Source of the DNA: Verrucomicrobiales bacterium
GTDB taxonomy: Bacteria; Verrucomicrobiota; Verrucomicrobiia; Verrucomicrobiales; DEV007
Assembly (NCBI GenBank): GCA_002708885.1
Contig: PAPL01000029.1
Span: 26,236-42,760 of the forward strand
Length of the DNA: 16,525 bases
Direction: 5' to 3'
Part shown: positions 7,397 to 14,863 of the stretch, piece after piece
Position numbering within the stretch: the first letter of the stretch is position 1
Layout: each line of letters opens with the position of its first letter
Notes under the pieces: generated by a model
The model's input: only the letters and a program-made list of their open reading frames with translations
Database searches by the model: none
What the model was told of the DNA's origin: nothing
Position numbers and translations under genes: made by a program

Positions 7397-8617
7397 TTAG
7401 GATTCAAATAATGCGGTGACTTCTTTTAGGGCCTCTGCCAATTGATTAATTTCATCTACTGTATTATAAAAACTCAAAGAAGCACGCGTTGTTGCGCTGA
7501 GCCCCATTCTTTTCATGAGGGGTTGCGCGCAATGGTGACCGGCACGAACAGCAATGCCTTTCGTGTCCAGTATGGTGGCCACATCATGAGGGTGAGCTGA
7601 ATCAATAGTGAAAGAGAGTACAGGAACCTTTTCTTCTGCTGTTCCAATCAGTTTTACTGAGGGAATTTTCGTTAAAGATTCATTGGCATGATTTAGCAGT
7701 AAGGATTCTTTTTCATGAATTGTTTCCCAGCCAATATCATTAACGTAATCGATTGCTGCTTTGAGACCTATTGCTCCGCTGATGTTTGGAGTCCCTGCCT
7801 CGAACCTCTCCGGCGAAGAGCGGAAAGTGGTTCCATCAAAGCTGACAATTTCTATCATGTCTCCTCCTCCCTGATAAGGCGTCATTCCATTGAGATGTTC
7901 TTTGCGTCCGTATAAGACTCCTTGACCATCAGGTCCAAATATTTTGTGGGATGAAAAAACATAGAAATCACAACCCAGTTCCTGAACATCAACTTTCTGA
8001 TGGGCCACGGCCTGAGCCCCATCAACGAGGACAGGAATTCCTCTTTGATGGGCCATAGCAGTCATTTTTTTAACCGGATTTATTGTTCCAAGTGCATTGG
8101 ATACATGGACAAATGCAACTAATTTTGTGCGTTCGTTGAGTAATGATTCGAATCGATCAAGATCCAATTCACCTTCATCTGTTATAGGTGCCGGCACGAC
8201 CCGAGCCTCATGCTCGCCGGCCACTAACTGCCAGGGAACAATGTTAGCATGGTGTTCCATTTCTGTGACTAGGATTTCATCACCTGGGCCTAACTTTTCA
8301 CTGCAGAAGCTCCTTGCCACAAGGTTAATGGCTTCAGTTGTTCCGCGGACAAAAATAATTTCCTCATCATGTTCTGCATTGATGAAATTTGCTACGCATG
8401 ATCTTGATTCATCGTATGATTGGGTAGCATTCATGCTCAGATAATGAACGCCGCGATGTATGTTGGCATTTTCCTCGGAGAGGAAATCAGACAATCGTTC
8501 TATGACTGCCCGTGGTTTTTGAGTCGTGGCAGCATTATCGAGATAAATTAACGGCTTCCCGTTAATCTCTCGGCCAAGGATCGGGAAGTCTTCTTTAAAA
8601 TTTATATCTTTTTTCAT
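7397..8617 (-). CDS. sufS: Cysteine desulfurase SufS (class V aminotransferase fold)
   Basis: This 406-aa PLP enzyme converts L-cysteine to L-alanine and a protein persulfide that feeds Fe-S cluster assembly. Landmarks are the N-terminal YLDNAATTQKP (25-35), the PLP-contact EHHAN segment (121-125), D199 in VDGAQA, the PLP-binding lysine K225 in FSSHKIFGPDG, and the catalytic cysteine C363 in RAGHHCAQPLM. The short catalytic loop before that cysteine is typical of group II (SufS-type) desulfurases. The length matches the family. It is the first gene of the reverse sufS-sufU pair. A purine-rich AAAGAGAGA precedes the start by about 7-15 bp. The 113 bp upstream is shared with the divergent DJ-1/PfpI gene. 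Confidence 0.96.
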   Translation of the reverse strand: MKKDINFKEDFPILGREINGKPLIYLDNAATTQKPRAVIERLSDFLSEENANIHRGVHYLSMNATQSYDESRSCVANFINAEHDEEIIFVRGTTEAINLVARSFCSEKLGPGDEILVTEMEHHANIVPWQLVAGEHEARVVPAPITDEGELDLDRFESLLNERTKLVAFVHVSNALGTINPVKKMTAMAHQRGIPVLVDGAQAVAHQKVDVQELGCDFYVFSSHKIFGPDGQGVLYGRKEHLNGMTPYQGGGDMIEIVSFDGTTFRSSPERFEAGTPNISGAIGLKAAIDYVNDIGWETIHEKESLLLNHANESLTKIPSVKLIGTAEEKVPVLSFTIDSAHPHDVATILDTKGIAVRAGHHCAQPLMKRMGLSATTRASLSFYNTVDEINQLAEALKEVTALFES

Positions 8618-8730
8618 TTGTCCGTCTCTCTTTAAATGAACCTTACGACGGGAAGATTCAAACGGATTTCTTAGTTTTAAGTTTTAGTATTGTTTACTCA
8701 TCAGGTCTATGGGATCTTTCAATATACTAT
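8618..8730. promoter_or_regulatory. Divergent promoter region between sufS and the DJ-1/PfpI gene
   Basis: The 113 bp gap should carry both promoters. It contains a perfect tandem 7 bp repeat, AGTTTTA twice at 8673-8686, and a TATACT box at 8723-8728 directly before the forward ATG. That box is too close to the start for a normal leader and has no -35 partner at the usual spacing. No known iron or redox regulator site is recognisable. Confidence 0.3.
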
Positions 8731-9303
8731 ATGTCTGAGTCAAAAGTCTTAATTATTGTGGGTGATGCCAGTGAGACACTGGACACAATGTATCCTTTTT
8801 ACCGCCTGCAGGAAGATAATTTCATTCCTGTAGTGGCTGGTCCTGAAAAAAAATTATACCAGATGGTGATGCATGAAGTGAAGCCGGGGTGGACCATCAC
8901 AAAGGAGTGGGAAGGCTATACAATAGAGGCAGAGATAGCCTTTAATGAAATTAATCCTGAAGACTATTTGGGCATTTTCTTTAGTGGGGGCCGGGCCCCC
9001 GAATACATAAGAGATAATCCAGATTTGATAAGGATAACCCAGTGGTTCTTTGATAATAATAAGCCCATTGCAAGTGTCTGCCATGGAGTTGAGATACCGG
9101 CACGCGCTGACAGAGTCCGTGGTCGCAGAATGGCTACAGTTCCAAAGTGTCAGTTTGATCTTGAAGTGTGTGGCGGAATTTTTGTGGATGAGGCATGTGT
9201 GGTGGACGGAAACCTTGTTTCAGGAAGAACATTTCATGATAACGGACAGTACCTTGGTCACTGGATAAAAATGCTCATTGATGAAAGAGAAAAGATTGCA
9301 TAG
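8731..9303 (+). CDS. DJ-1/PfpI family protein
   Basis: This is a 190-aa cytosolic protein with the DJ-1/PfpI class I glutamine-amidotransferase-like fold. The key features are the nucleophile elbow ASVCHGVEIP with C117 and H118, the conserved glutamate E15 in GDASETLD that normally polarises the cysteine, and the FFSGGRAPEYI segment (83-93) typical of PfpI members. Family members include proteases, chaperones, glyoxalases/deglycases and isonitrile hydratases, so the exact activity cannot be stated. The 18 bp gap to the exported isomerase/epimerase downstream suggests one transcript and perhaps a role in sugar or aldehyde metabolism. No signal peptide is visible, so it stays in the cytosol while its neighbour appears to be exported. 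No Shine-Dalgarno sequence precedes the ATG. Confidence 0.88.
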   Translation: MSESKVLIIVGDASETLDTMYPFYRLQEDNFIPVVAGPEKKLYQMVMHEVKPGWTITKEWEGYTIEAEIAFNEINPEDYLGIFFSGGRAPEYIRDNPDLIRITQWFFDNNKPIASVCHGVEIPARADRVRGRRMATVPKCQFDLEVCGGIFVDEACVVDGNLVSGRTFHDNGQYLGHWIKMLIDEREKIA

Positions 9304-9321
9304 ATGAATATTGTATAAATT

Positions 9322-10242
9322 ATGAGGCGTAGAAATGTTATAAAATCGATAGGATCATTGGCTGGAGGCGTTACCGCTTCCCCACTCATTGCGGAACAGG
9401 ATAAGTTTCGGCTCCGGTACATTCTCTCATCAGCAATGTATGGTTATATGCCGCTCGAATCCATTTTGCCTCAGGTCACTCTGACCGGCTCTGAAGCCAT
9501 TGATGTGTGGTGCAAAGTCCATGGTAACCAGAGAGAGCAAATCGATAAAATGGGTCATAACGTTGCCAAAAATTTATTAGCGAAACATAAAGTAAAAGCG
9601 GCAGTATTTACACGTTACCCCCTCGGCCCTTTTGGTCTCGTTGACGAGATGAGAAAGATTCATAAAAATTTCGATGCTGAGATCATTGTCTGTGGAACAA
9701 CGGGTCCATCAGAAGTTAAAGGAAAAGAGGCAAAGAAAGTGGTTAGTGAGTTTCTTGAAAAAATGAAGCCTCACGTTTCTGTTGCTGAAGAATTGGGGAT
9801 GACCATTGCTGTTGAGAATCATAGCCGGCAATTCTTATACCATCCTGATTCGTTGCAATATTTTGCAGAACTGAACAGTTCTAAGAATTTGGGCGTCGCT
9901 CTCGCACCCCATCATTTGCACCGGTTTCAGGATCAGATTCCTGCAATTATTCGGGATTTGGGTAATGCAAATATCCCGTTCATGTATTTTCAGGAGCACT
10001 CTGATGGAATGTCCAAAAAAACTTCCAAGGAAATTGAGATGAGACAGATGCCTGGATTTGGTGGAGGACTTGATTATAAACCAATTTTACGGGCTCTTAA
10101 GGATATAAAATACGACGGATATTGTGAGATTTTCATGCATCCTGTGCCCCGAGGAATACCGATACTTCCGACTATAGAGGAGATATCAAAAGCTATTAAT
10201 AAGAGTAGGGAATATATTGAAAGTTCCCTTAAGGAAGCTTAA
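9322..10242 (+). CDS. Exported sugar-phosphate isomerase/epimerase-like TIM-barrel protein
   Basis: This 306-aa protein is of the xylose-isomerase-like/AP-endonuclease 2 barrel family. The start MRRRNVIKSIGSLAGG, followed by VTASPLIAEQ, resembles a twin-arginine (Tat) signal: arginines, then a weakly hydrophobic stretch, then a small-residue cleavage region near residues 20-25. Members with such signals are frequent in planctomycetes and verrucomicrobia. Likely metal ligands of the barrel are E165 (AVENHS), H197/H198 (APHHLH), Q224 or H226 (YFQEHSDG) and E269 (CEIFMHP). The substrate cannot be assigned; isomerisation or epimerisation of a keto-sugar or sugar acid is usual. It follows the DJ-1/PfpI gene by 18 bp. 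Its stop codon shares the palindrome TTAA (10239-10242) with the stop of the convergent metallophosphoesterase gene, leaving no intergenic DNA. Confidence 0.83.
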   Translation: MRRRNVIKSIGSLAGGVTASPLIAEQDKFRLRYILSSAMYGYMPLESILPQVTLTGSEAIDVWCKVHGNQREQIDKMGHNVAKNLLAKHKVKAAVFTRYPLGPFGLVDEMRKIHKNFDAEIIVCGTTGPSEVKGKEAKKVVSEFLEKMKPHVSVAEELGMTIAVENHSRQFLYHPDSLQYFAELNSSKNLGVALAPHHLHRFQDQIPAIIRDLGNANIPFMYFQEHSDGMSKKTSKEIEMRQMPGFGGGLDYKPILRALKDIKYDGYCEIFMHPVPRGIPILPTIEEISKAINKSREYIESSLKEA

Positions 10243-11492
10243 GGATTTTCAGTCTTAGCTGTATTTCTTGGAAAAACATCCACAACTTCTCCGGTCTCCG
10301 GTTTCCATGTTTCCATGCCTTCGGGTAATTCAAAAGGTTTGGATGGGTCAATGGATTTTGCTTTAGCGATATTGTCTACCTGGATACTTCTGACAAAGAG
10401 TTTTTCCGGAGTAACACAAATCCAATTAACTTGGTTGAAGCTTGCCGATGCTCGGGTCCATTTTTTGTCATCATCATTGCTTCTGAGTGGAGCTCCCCAG
10501 CAACCTTCTCCGATGAATGTGATTCCGTTCTTGTCATCCCGTATGAATCCCTGATCATTTCCAGGGTCATTGGATGGGCGCACCGGCCAAGTTCTTTTAA
10601 CAACATGACTGTCGCATTCAATGACTAGGTTCATACCATGTTTATAAAAATTATTTGCCCATGCCTTGTACTGCGCATCCTGTTCTTTTTTGCCTTTGTG
10701 ATGCGGTCTGAAAGGGTGGTGGTAGTGAGCTATTTTCCACTTCACATCCTTGTTTTCAGAGAGGTCCTTATTGAGCCATTCTCCCTGAGCTCCTGCACGG
10801 ACAATGCAACTGTTCAAAGTATAGACTCGCATAAATTTGTTTCCGAATTCCAAAGCGTAATAATCTTCAGGTCTCGGAGTGTCGAATAGGCGGTGAACGT
10901 CCCACGCACCTTCATGATTTCCGCGAGCAGCTATGATGGGAACCATTCTACCATCTTTTCCCGTCGTTAACTGCCAGTCGTCTAGCCATTGTGACCAATT
11001 TTTGTTTGTTGGAGTTGATATCATGTCACCTCCAAAGCACACAAACATTGGCTGGATTTTAGAAACCGCTCTATTGGCATTTTGCCTGGCTCCTCTGTTA
11101 TTGCGGCTGTCCCCACCGGCCACAAATGAAAACTTGCCCGGTTCAGCGATAGCTGTTTTAAATGTAAATTTCTTACTTTCTGAATTGCTGTCTTTTACTA
11201 TGAAGGCATAAACAGTGTCAGGCTTGAGTCCCTCTAACCGAACGAACCGGCTCATCAGTTCCAAATGGGATGTTTTACGGTCCACTTCTTTTTGGAAAGG
11301 ATAAGTGTTTTCTTTATTTACAATGTCCGCCTCGCCGTAGTGAACCTTTGCCCCTAATCCGTCAATTTTGCACCAGCCTATTGTGACACAGGTCTCAGGT
11401 GACGAATTCCAGATGACTCTGTATTTGTCAGTCTTGGCAAATACATTAGCTGTTAAAAGAATAAATAGAATTAAGAGATGGGGTATTTTCAT
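10239..11492 (-). CDS. Secreted purple-acid-phosphatase-like metallophosphoesterase
   Basis: This 417-aa protein begins with a clear signal peptide (MKIPHLLILFILLTANVFA, residues 1-19). Residues about 22-113 form a fibronectin/purple-acid-phosphatase N-terminal beta domain, recognisable by the strand ending LKPDTVYAFIV. The calcineurin-like catalytic domain follows with metal-site motifs in order: D128 (GGDSR), D156 (GGDMI), N192-H193 (GNHE), H258/H259 (HYHHPF) and D294-x-H296 (ECDSHV) in place of the usual GHxH. It should hydrolyse phosphate monoesters or diesters outside the cytoplasm, so phosphorus scavenging is likely, but the substrate is unknown. It starts 4 bp after the stop of the membrane-protein gene and is probably co-transcribed with it. 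The CDSH variant of the last motif is the main oddity. Confidence 0.88.
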   Translation of the reverse strand: MKIPHLLILFILLTANVFAKTDKYRVIWNSSPETCVTIGWCKIDGLGAKVHYGEADIVNKENTYPFQKEVDRKTSHLELMSRFVRLEGLKPDTVYAFIVKDSNSESKKFTFKTAIAEPGKFSFVAGGDSRNNRGARQNANRAVSKIQPMFVCFGGDMISTPTNKNWSQWLDDWQLTTGKDGRMVPIIAARGNHEGAWDVHRLFDTPRPEDYYALEFGNKFMRVYTLNSCIVRAGAQGEWLNKDLSENKDVKWKIAHYHHPFRPHHKGKKEQDAQYKAWANNFYKHGMNLVIECDSHVVKRTWPVRPSNDPGNDQGFIRDDKNGITFIGEGCWGAPLRSNDDDKKWTRASASFNQVNWICVTPEKLFVRSIQVDNIAKAKSIDPSKPFELPEGMETWKPETGEVVDVFPRNTAKTENP

Positions 11493-11496
11493 TTAC

Positions 11497-12411
11497 TTAT
11501 CTATGAATCGGGTCAGAATCATTGGCGCATTTTATCTTAAGTGCAAGTAATAGGCACAGAGGAATAGCAAAATGTGGTGTTCTGTAAAGCATTTCAGGTA
11601 TCCAGTTGTTCAGACTTTCTATTGCTGAGGATTTGTTAAAGTGAGCCCATGGACGGGCCATTGCGGTTAATAGTCCCCATAAAATCATATAAAGTAGACC
11701 CATTTTAATTAGCTTTGTATGAGTGAAAATTAATATCGCTGCCAGGAAATCTAGGATGCCCGCAATAAATAGGATCTGATTTGCGGACCGTTCCTCATTA
11801 ATTCCAAGGCAGATCATTACCATTTCCGTGAAGTGCCCAGGCCTTGTATGATTGAGCCAATTCCAATCGTGGCCGAAATTAATTGCAAACAATCCATGGA
11901 ATATAAAAGTCAAAGCGACGCTGATTTTGGCTAACAGTTCGAGGGATCCATTGAGATTATTTCTGGCAGTGAAAAGAAAAAGAACCAATGGGCAAATGAA
12001 TTGGGAAGCATGCTCTAGCAGGTTTCCAATTCCGATCCGGTTGTCCATGTACTTGAGGAAAGCAAGAAAGACCAAATTAATGAAACCAATTAAATAAATG
12101 GATCTATATAGTCTTTTGCGGATTGGTATTAGTGATAGAGCGGCGAAGAGTAGAAATAGGAAACCCTGAACCATTACACAATGATTGATCTTGTTATCAA
12201 TATCTGGAGAGGTGACCCACCAGTTCCAATCCTGTCCGCTCATTTTTGTAATGATTCCGGACATTATATTCTCGTCCCATAAAAGGGCTCTGAGTGGCAT
12301 TTGTCCGTTAAAGCATACCCAAGAATGGCCAATGAACATAACTGCGCACGTTGCCCTTAGTAGCCATTCGAAGATCACTAATTGTTTATTTTCTGAATTA
12401 TTCATCTCCAA
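11497..12411 (-). CDS. Eight-helix integral membrane protein, function unknown
   Basis: This 304-aa protein has about eight hydrophobic helices in two groups of four, for example near residues 15-32, 78-96, 103-121 and 136-150, and then four more to the C-terminus. The helices containing FIGHSW (early in the first half) and FIFHGLFAINFGHDW (start of the second half) resemble each other, each with a His within or at the end of the first helix and a nearby Trp. This suggests an internal duplication of a four-helix DoxX-like unit. I do not recognise a specific family. It is the first gene of a reverse pair with the secreted metallophosphoesterase (4 bp gap) and is divergent from a DCC thiol-oxidoreductase gene 47 bp away. 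DoxX-like or HTTM-like membrane proteins are often found beside DCC proteins, so a redox or quinone-linked role is possible but unproven. Confidence 0.6.
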   Translation of the reverse strand: MEMNNSENKQLVIFEWLLRATCAVMFIGHSWVCFNGQMPLRALLWDENIMSGIITKMSGQDWNWWVTSPDIDNKINHCVMVQGFLFLLFAALSLIPIRKRLYRSIYLIGFINLVFLAFLKYMDNRIGIGNLLEHASQFICPLVLFLFTARNNLNGSLELLAKISVALTFIFHGLFAINFGHDWNWLNHTRPGHFTEMVMICLGINEERSANQILFIAGILDFLAAILIFTHTKLIKMGLLYMILWGLLTAMARPWAHFNKSSAIESLNNWIPEMLYRTPHFAIPLCLLLALKIKCANDSDPIHR

Positions 12412-12423
12412 GGTTCTTTGATT

Positions 12424-12450
12424 TTGACTCGACTGGGAGTAGGATATAGA
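12424..12450 (+). promoter_or_regulatory. Candidate promoter for the DCC gene, implying a very short leader
   Basis: TTGACT at 12424-12429 resembles a -35 box and TATAGA at 12445-12450 a -10 box, with a 15-base spacer that is shorter than ideal. Transcription would begin about 8 bases later, almost on the GTG at 12459, giving a leaderless or nearly leaderless message. Chance similarity is quite possible. Confidence 0.25.
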
Positions 12451-12458
12451 GATTCCTA

Positions 12459-12872
12459 GTGTCGGACTCTAGACACATTTTATTTTACGATAGCGATTGT
12501 CCTTTCTGTAATTTTCAGGTCAGGGCCTTGGCCAGAATGGATTGGTTCAATAAAGTAGAGTTTGTTCCGTCGAAAAATTTTCATCAGCTTCGTCTAGGGG
12601 TTCATATAGATGATAATGATTTAAATCAAGCAATTCACTGCGTCACCCCAAACAAAGATGTTTTCAGGGGCGCCAGAGCGATCCGGTTCCTCGGATTAAG
12701 AATGCCGATCTTAATTCCTCTTTCCCTTCTCATGTGGTTTCCAGGTATGATTATTATTTCGGATAGAATATACAAATTAATAAGCAGGAACCGCTATTTT
12801 CTGAGTCGTTTTGTAGGGTGCAAAGACAATTGTTCTTTGGGTTTTTCAGAAAAGAAAAAGTCAGACAACTAA
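12459..12872 (+). CDS. DCC family thiol-disulfide oxidoreductase (DUF393)
   Basis: This 137-aa thioredoxin-like protein has the family's name-giving motif near its start: YDSDCPFCN, with D11 (or D13), C14 and C17, the Asp-Cys-x-x-Cys redox centre. A second family landmark, the FRGARAIRFLGLRM segment (69-82), follows, then a hydrophobic stretch (about 83-100) and a C-terminal CKDNC (123-127) that could be a second redox pair. The start is GTG; no nearby ATG retains the motif. It has no signal peptide, so it is cytosolic or membrane-associated. It faces away from the eight-helix membrane protein gene, a kind of partner often seen with DCC proteins. The transglutaminase-like gene follows after 56 bp. 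The physiological substrate of DCC proteins is largely unknown. Confidence 0.85.
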   Translation: MSDSRHILFYDSDCPFCNFQVRALARMDWFNKVEFVPSKNFHQLRLGVHIDDNDLNQAIHCVTPNKDVFRGARAIRFLGLRMPILIPLSLLMWFPGMIIISDRIYKLISRNRYFLSRFVGCKDNCSLGFSEKKKSDN

Positions 12873-12928
12873 AAATCAAAAGGTCCGGTTGACTGGAGCT
12901 TACGCCTTATTCATTGTGTAAATTGATC

Positions 12929-13927
12929 ATGAAATTTATTTGGATCCTTTATGCTGTTTTTTTAAGTTACTCAAATCTCTGCTTTGGCATCGAAAGTATC
13001 GGAGTCAAGGGGCTTTCTGCTAAACAATCATCTGTGCTTGTAGAGCCCTTGAAGAGAGCAGGTGCAAACTCCAAGGAGTTGATAAGGTCTATTGAAAGTA
13101 TAAGTCCATCCAGAGTTGATGGGTTGCTTTTTTTAATTGAGCATATGCCTGATAGGGACCTTAAGACTCTCAGTTCGGAGTATCTTATTGAAAATGTGAA
13201 CTATGCGTATAAGGCACGGTCCGAATCTGATTGGGCCAAGTCGGTTCCTCAGGAGATTTTTTTTAATGACGTACTTCCTTATGCGAGCATAAATGAAAGG
13301 CGTGACCGCTGGAGAAAAGATTTCCATGCCCGTTTTTCTCCATTAGTAAAAAAGGCAAAGACGCTCGAAGAAGCTGCTCAGATACTCAATAAGGAGATCT
13401 GGAAAATGATAAATGTCAGGTACCATGCGCGAAAGAGACCCAAACCCGATCAGAGTCCTTATGAATCGATAGATGCTGGATTCGCTTCCTGCACCGGTCT
13501 GTCAGTTCTTCTTATAGATGCTTGCCGATCCGTTGGGGTCCCGTCCCGATTTGTTGGAACTCCAATGTGGGCAAATAAAAGAGGGAACCACAGTTGGGTC
13601 GAGGTTTGGGATGGTAATGCTTGGCAGTTCACGGGTGCTTGTGAATATAGTGCTGCGGGTTTAGGTCATGCTTGGTTTAAGGGAAGCGCCTCAAAAGCCA
13701 TAAAAGAAGACCCTAAGCATGCGATTTATGCGTCGAGTTGGAAACGAACCAAAACAAATTTCCCTTTAATTTGGGACCTTGGAATAGATTATGTGTTTGC
13801 GGAAAATGTGACCGATAATTATACCGGAAATTTAGGGAATAGAGAGTATTTATCCAAATCTTTGATAGGCCCGGAGGTGAACGAATCGCTACTGACGTGG
13901 AGGTTTGGATGGATGAGACTAAGGTAG
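12929..13927 (+). CDS. Secreted transglutaminase-like protein, 3' end frameshifted
   Basis: As read, this gene gives 332 aa from the ATG at 12929. A TTG at 12914 would add five residues ahead of the signal peptide and is less likely. Residues 1-20 (MKFIWILYAVFLSYSNLCFG) are a signal peptide. The transglutaminase-like core carries C188 in FASCTGLS, H221 in NHSWVEVW and possibly E239 in GACEY as third residue. The next part, AWFKGSASKA to AENVTDNYT (248-299), matches the conserved extension of planctomycete/verrucomicrobial members. After about residue 304 the frame turns nonsensical and stops at 13925-13927, while the missing beta domain continues in another frame (see the 13843-14103 entry). 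An extra AG in AGAGAG at 13841-13846 explains this. The catalytic domain is intact. Function may be peptide or protein modification, or proteolysis; not known. Confidence 0.75.
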   Translation: MKFIWILYAVFLSYSNLCFGIESIGVKGLSAKQSSVLVEPLKRAGANSKELIRSIESISPSRVDGLLFLIEHMPDRDLKTLSSEYLIENVNYAYKARSESDWAKSVPQEIFFNDVLPYASINERRDRWRKDFHARFSPLVKKAKTLEEAAQILNKEIWKMINVRYHARKRPKPDQSPYESIDAGFASCTGLSVLLIDACRSVGVPSRFVGTPMWANKRGNHSWVEVWDGNAWQFTGACEYSAAGLGHAWFKGSASKAIKEDPKHAIYASSWKRTKTNFPLIWDLGIDYVFAENVTDNYTGNLGNREYLSKSLIGPEVNESLLTWRFGWMRLR

Positions 13928-14103
13928 CCTCAGGCCGGACCCGGGATTCGACTAATGATACTAATGATATGCTCGAACTGTCTTTGAAAAAGGGTTCGAA
14001 TTATGTCCTAAAGGCGACATTAAAAAAAGACGAAGATTGGAGTAAATCATTCAGTGTTAATGGGGGAAAGGACGAGGAAAAACAATTTTTCCTATCAGAG
14101 TGA
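13843..14103 (+). pseudogene. C-terminal beta domain of the transglutaminase-like protein, out of frame
   Basis: From 13843 the frame one base behind that of the gene above reads RVFIQIFDRPGGERIATDVE and continues through VWMDETKVASG and RTRDSTNDTND to ...KQFFLSE, ending at TGA 14101-14103. Its alternating hydrophobic pattern is that of a beta-sandwich tail, such as follows the AENVTDNYT segment in relatives. The frame is closed upstream by TAG at 13840-13842, so this piece cannot be read through from further upstream. A GTG at 13897 could start a 68-aa protein but would cut the domain in half. Deleting two bases within AGAGAG (13841-13846) fuses both parts into about 390 aa. It could be a real recent mutation, a sequencing or assembly error, or less likely a recoding event. 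Confidence 0.7.
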
Positions 14104-14789
14104 GAAGAAAATTAGAGATTTGTTGTACATCTTTTGAGGACGCCAAAATTGCGTATGAATGTGGTGCTGACAGGATAGAGTTGTGTGAGGATCTTTCAGT
14201 CGGTGGAGTGACTCCTTGCGCTGACCTTGTGAGATCAGTCCTTTTGAATGTGGAGATACCTGTTTTTGTGCTCATCAGAGCACGCGGAGGTGATTTTAAT
14301 TTTAATGAGCATGAAGTGGAGGATATGCTTGAATCTATCAGGGAGGTTAAGGACTTGGGAGCCCATGGTATAGTGTCCGGAGCATTAAGTGAATCTGCTG
14401 AAATTGATATCGAGGTCACGAAAAAGATGGTAAAAATGGCGGGTCCGCTTCCTTTCACATTTCACCGCGCATTTGATGAATGTAACGATCATGTATTTGC
14501 ACTGGAAAAATTACGTGCGATCGGGGTTGATCGGATACTGAGTTCAGGAGGATTGGTTAGGGCCAGTGAGAATCCTGAAAGGATTTCCCAATTAGTGAAA
14601 GATTCTATGGGTAATCCCAGCATCATCTGCTGCGGAGGAGTAAGGTCTTCCAATATATCAAAACTTTTGGAAATTGAAGATGCTGTGGAATTTCATTCTG
14701 CTGCTTCATTATCTGATTCAGGAGTTAATGCTGAAGAAGTTAAAAATTTGAGAGAACTAGTTCATGGAGATATGGGGGCCGATCGATGA
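14100..14789 (+). CDS. cutC: CutC family protein (copper homeostasis family TIM barrel)
   Basis: This 229-aa protein aligns along its length with E. coli CutC, which is slightly longer at 248 aa. Conserved blocks are LEICCTS (5-11), GADRIELCEDLSVGGVTP (22-39), RARGGDF (60-66), TFHRAFD (120-126), ILSSGG (146-151) and VEFHSAAS (196-203). It is a cytosolic TIM-barrel protein. CutC was named for copper tolerance, but a direct role in copper handling is disputed for E. coli, so its biochemical job is uncertain. The GTG start at 14100 overlaps the TGA stop of the out-of-frame transglutaminase tail by four bases (GTGA), which implies that the two were translationally coupled when the upstream gene was intact. 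Of the downstream genes, the aldo/keto reductase begins 74 bp later, probably from its own promoter. Confidence 0.9.
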   Translation: MRRKLEICCTSFEDAKIAYECGADRIELCEDLSVGGVTPCADLVRSVLLNVEIPVFVLIRARGGDFNFNEHEVEDMLESIREVKDLGAHGIVSGALSESAEIDIEVTKKMVKMAGPLPFTFHRAFDECNDHVFALEKLRAIGVDRILSSGGLVRASENPERISQLVKDSMGNPSIICCGGVRSSNISKLLEIEDAVEFHSAASLSDSGVNAEEVKNLRELVHGDMGADR

Positions 14790-14863
14790 AGTCGATGATC
14801 TTTTCAGTTTCCAATTATTTTTATATTTAATTATATTAATTGAGATAAATATATTTTGATAAT
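14790..14863. promoter_or_regulatory. AT-rich upstream region of the aldo/keto reductase gene
   Basis: This 74 bp stretch is very AT-rich from 14811 onward. TTGAGA (14840-14845) and several TATATT-like hexamers are present, but none pair at a standard spacing with room for a leader. It is likely to contain a promoter whose boxes I cannot fix. No hairpin terminator for cutC is visible. Confidence 0.3.

Noticed and set aside
8097..8444. 115-codon forward reading frame opposite sufS
   Set aside because: The Ser/Thr/Arg-rich translation is typical of the antisense of a conserved gene; sufS is certain here.
8673..8686. AGTTTTA tandem repeat as a regulator site for sufS or the DJ-1 gene
   Set aside because: Only two short AT-rich copies and no match to a known site; listed as part of the intergenic region but not claimed as an operator.
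13828..13834. AAATTTA slippery heptamer in the correct phase (A AAT TTA), suggesting programmed -1 frameshifting in the transglutaminase-like gene
   Set aside because: A -1 shift here would meet TAG at 13840-13842 three codons later, before the beta-domain frame opens at 13843, so it cannot join the two parts.
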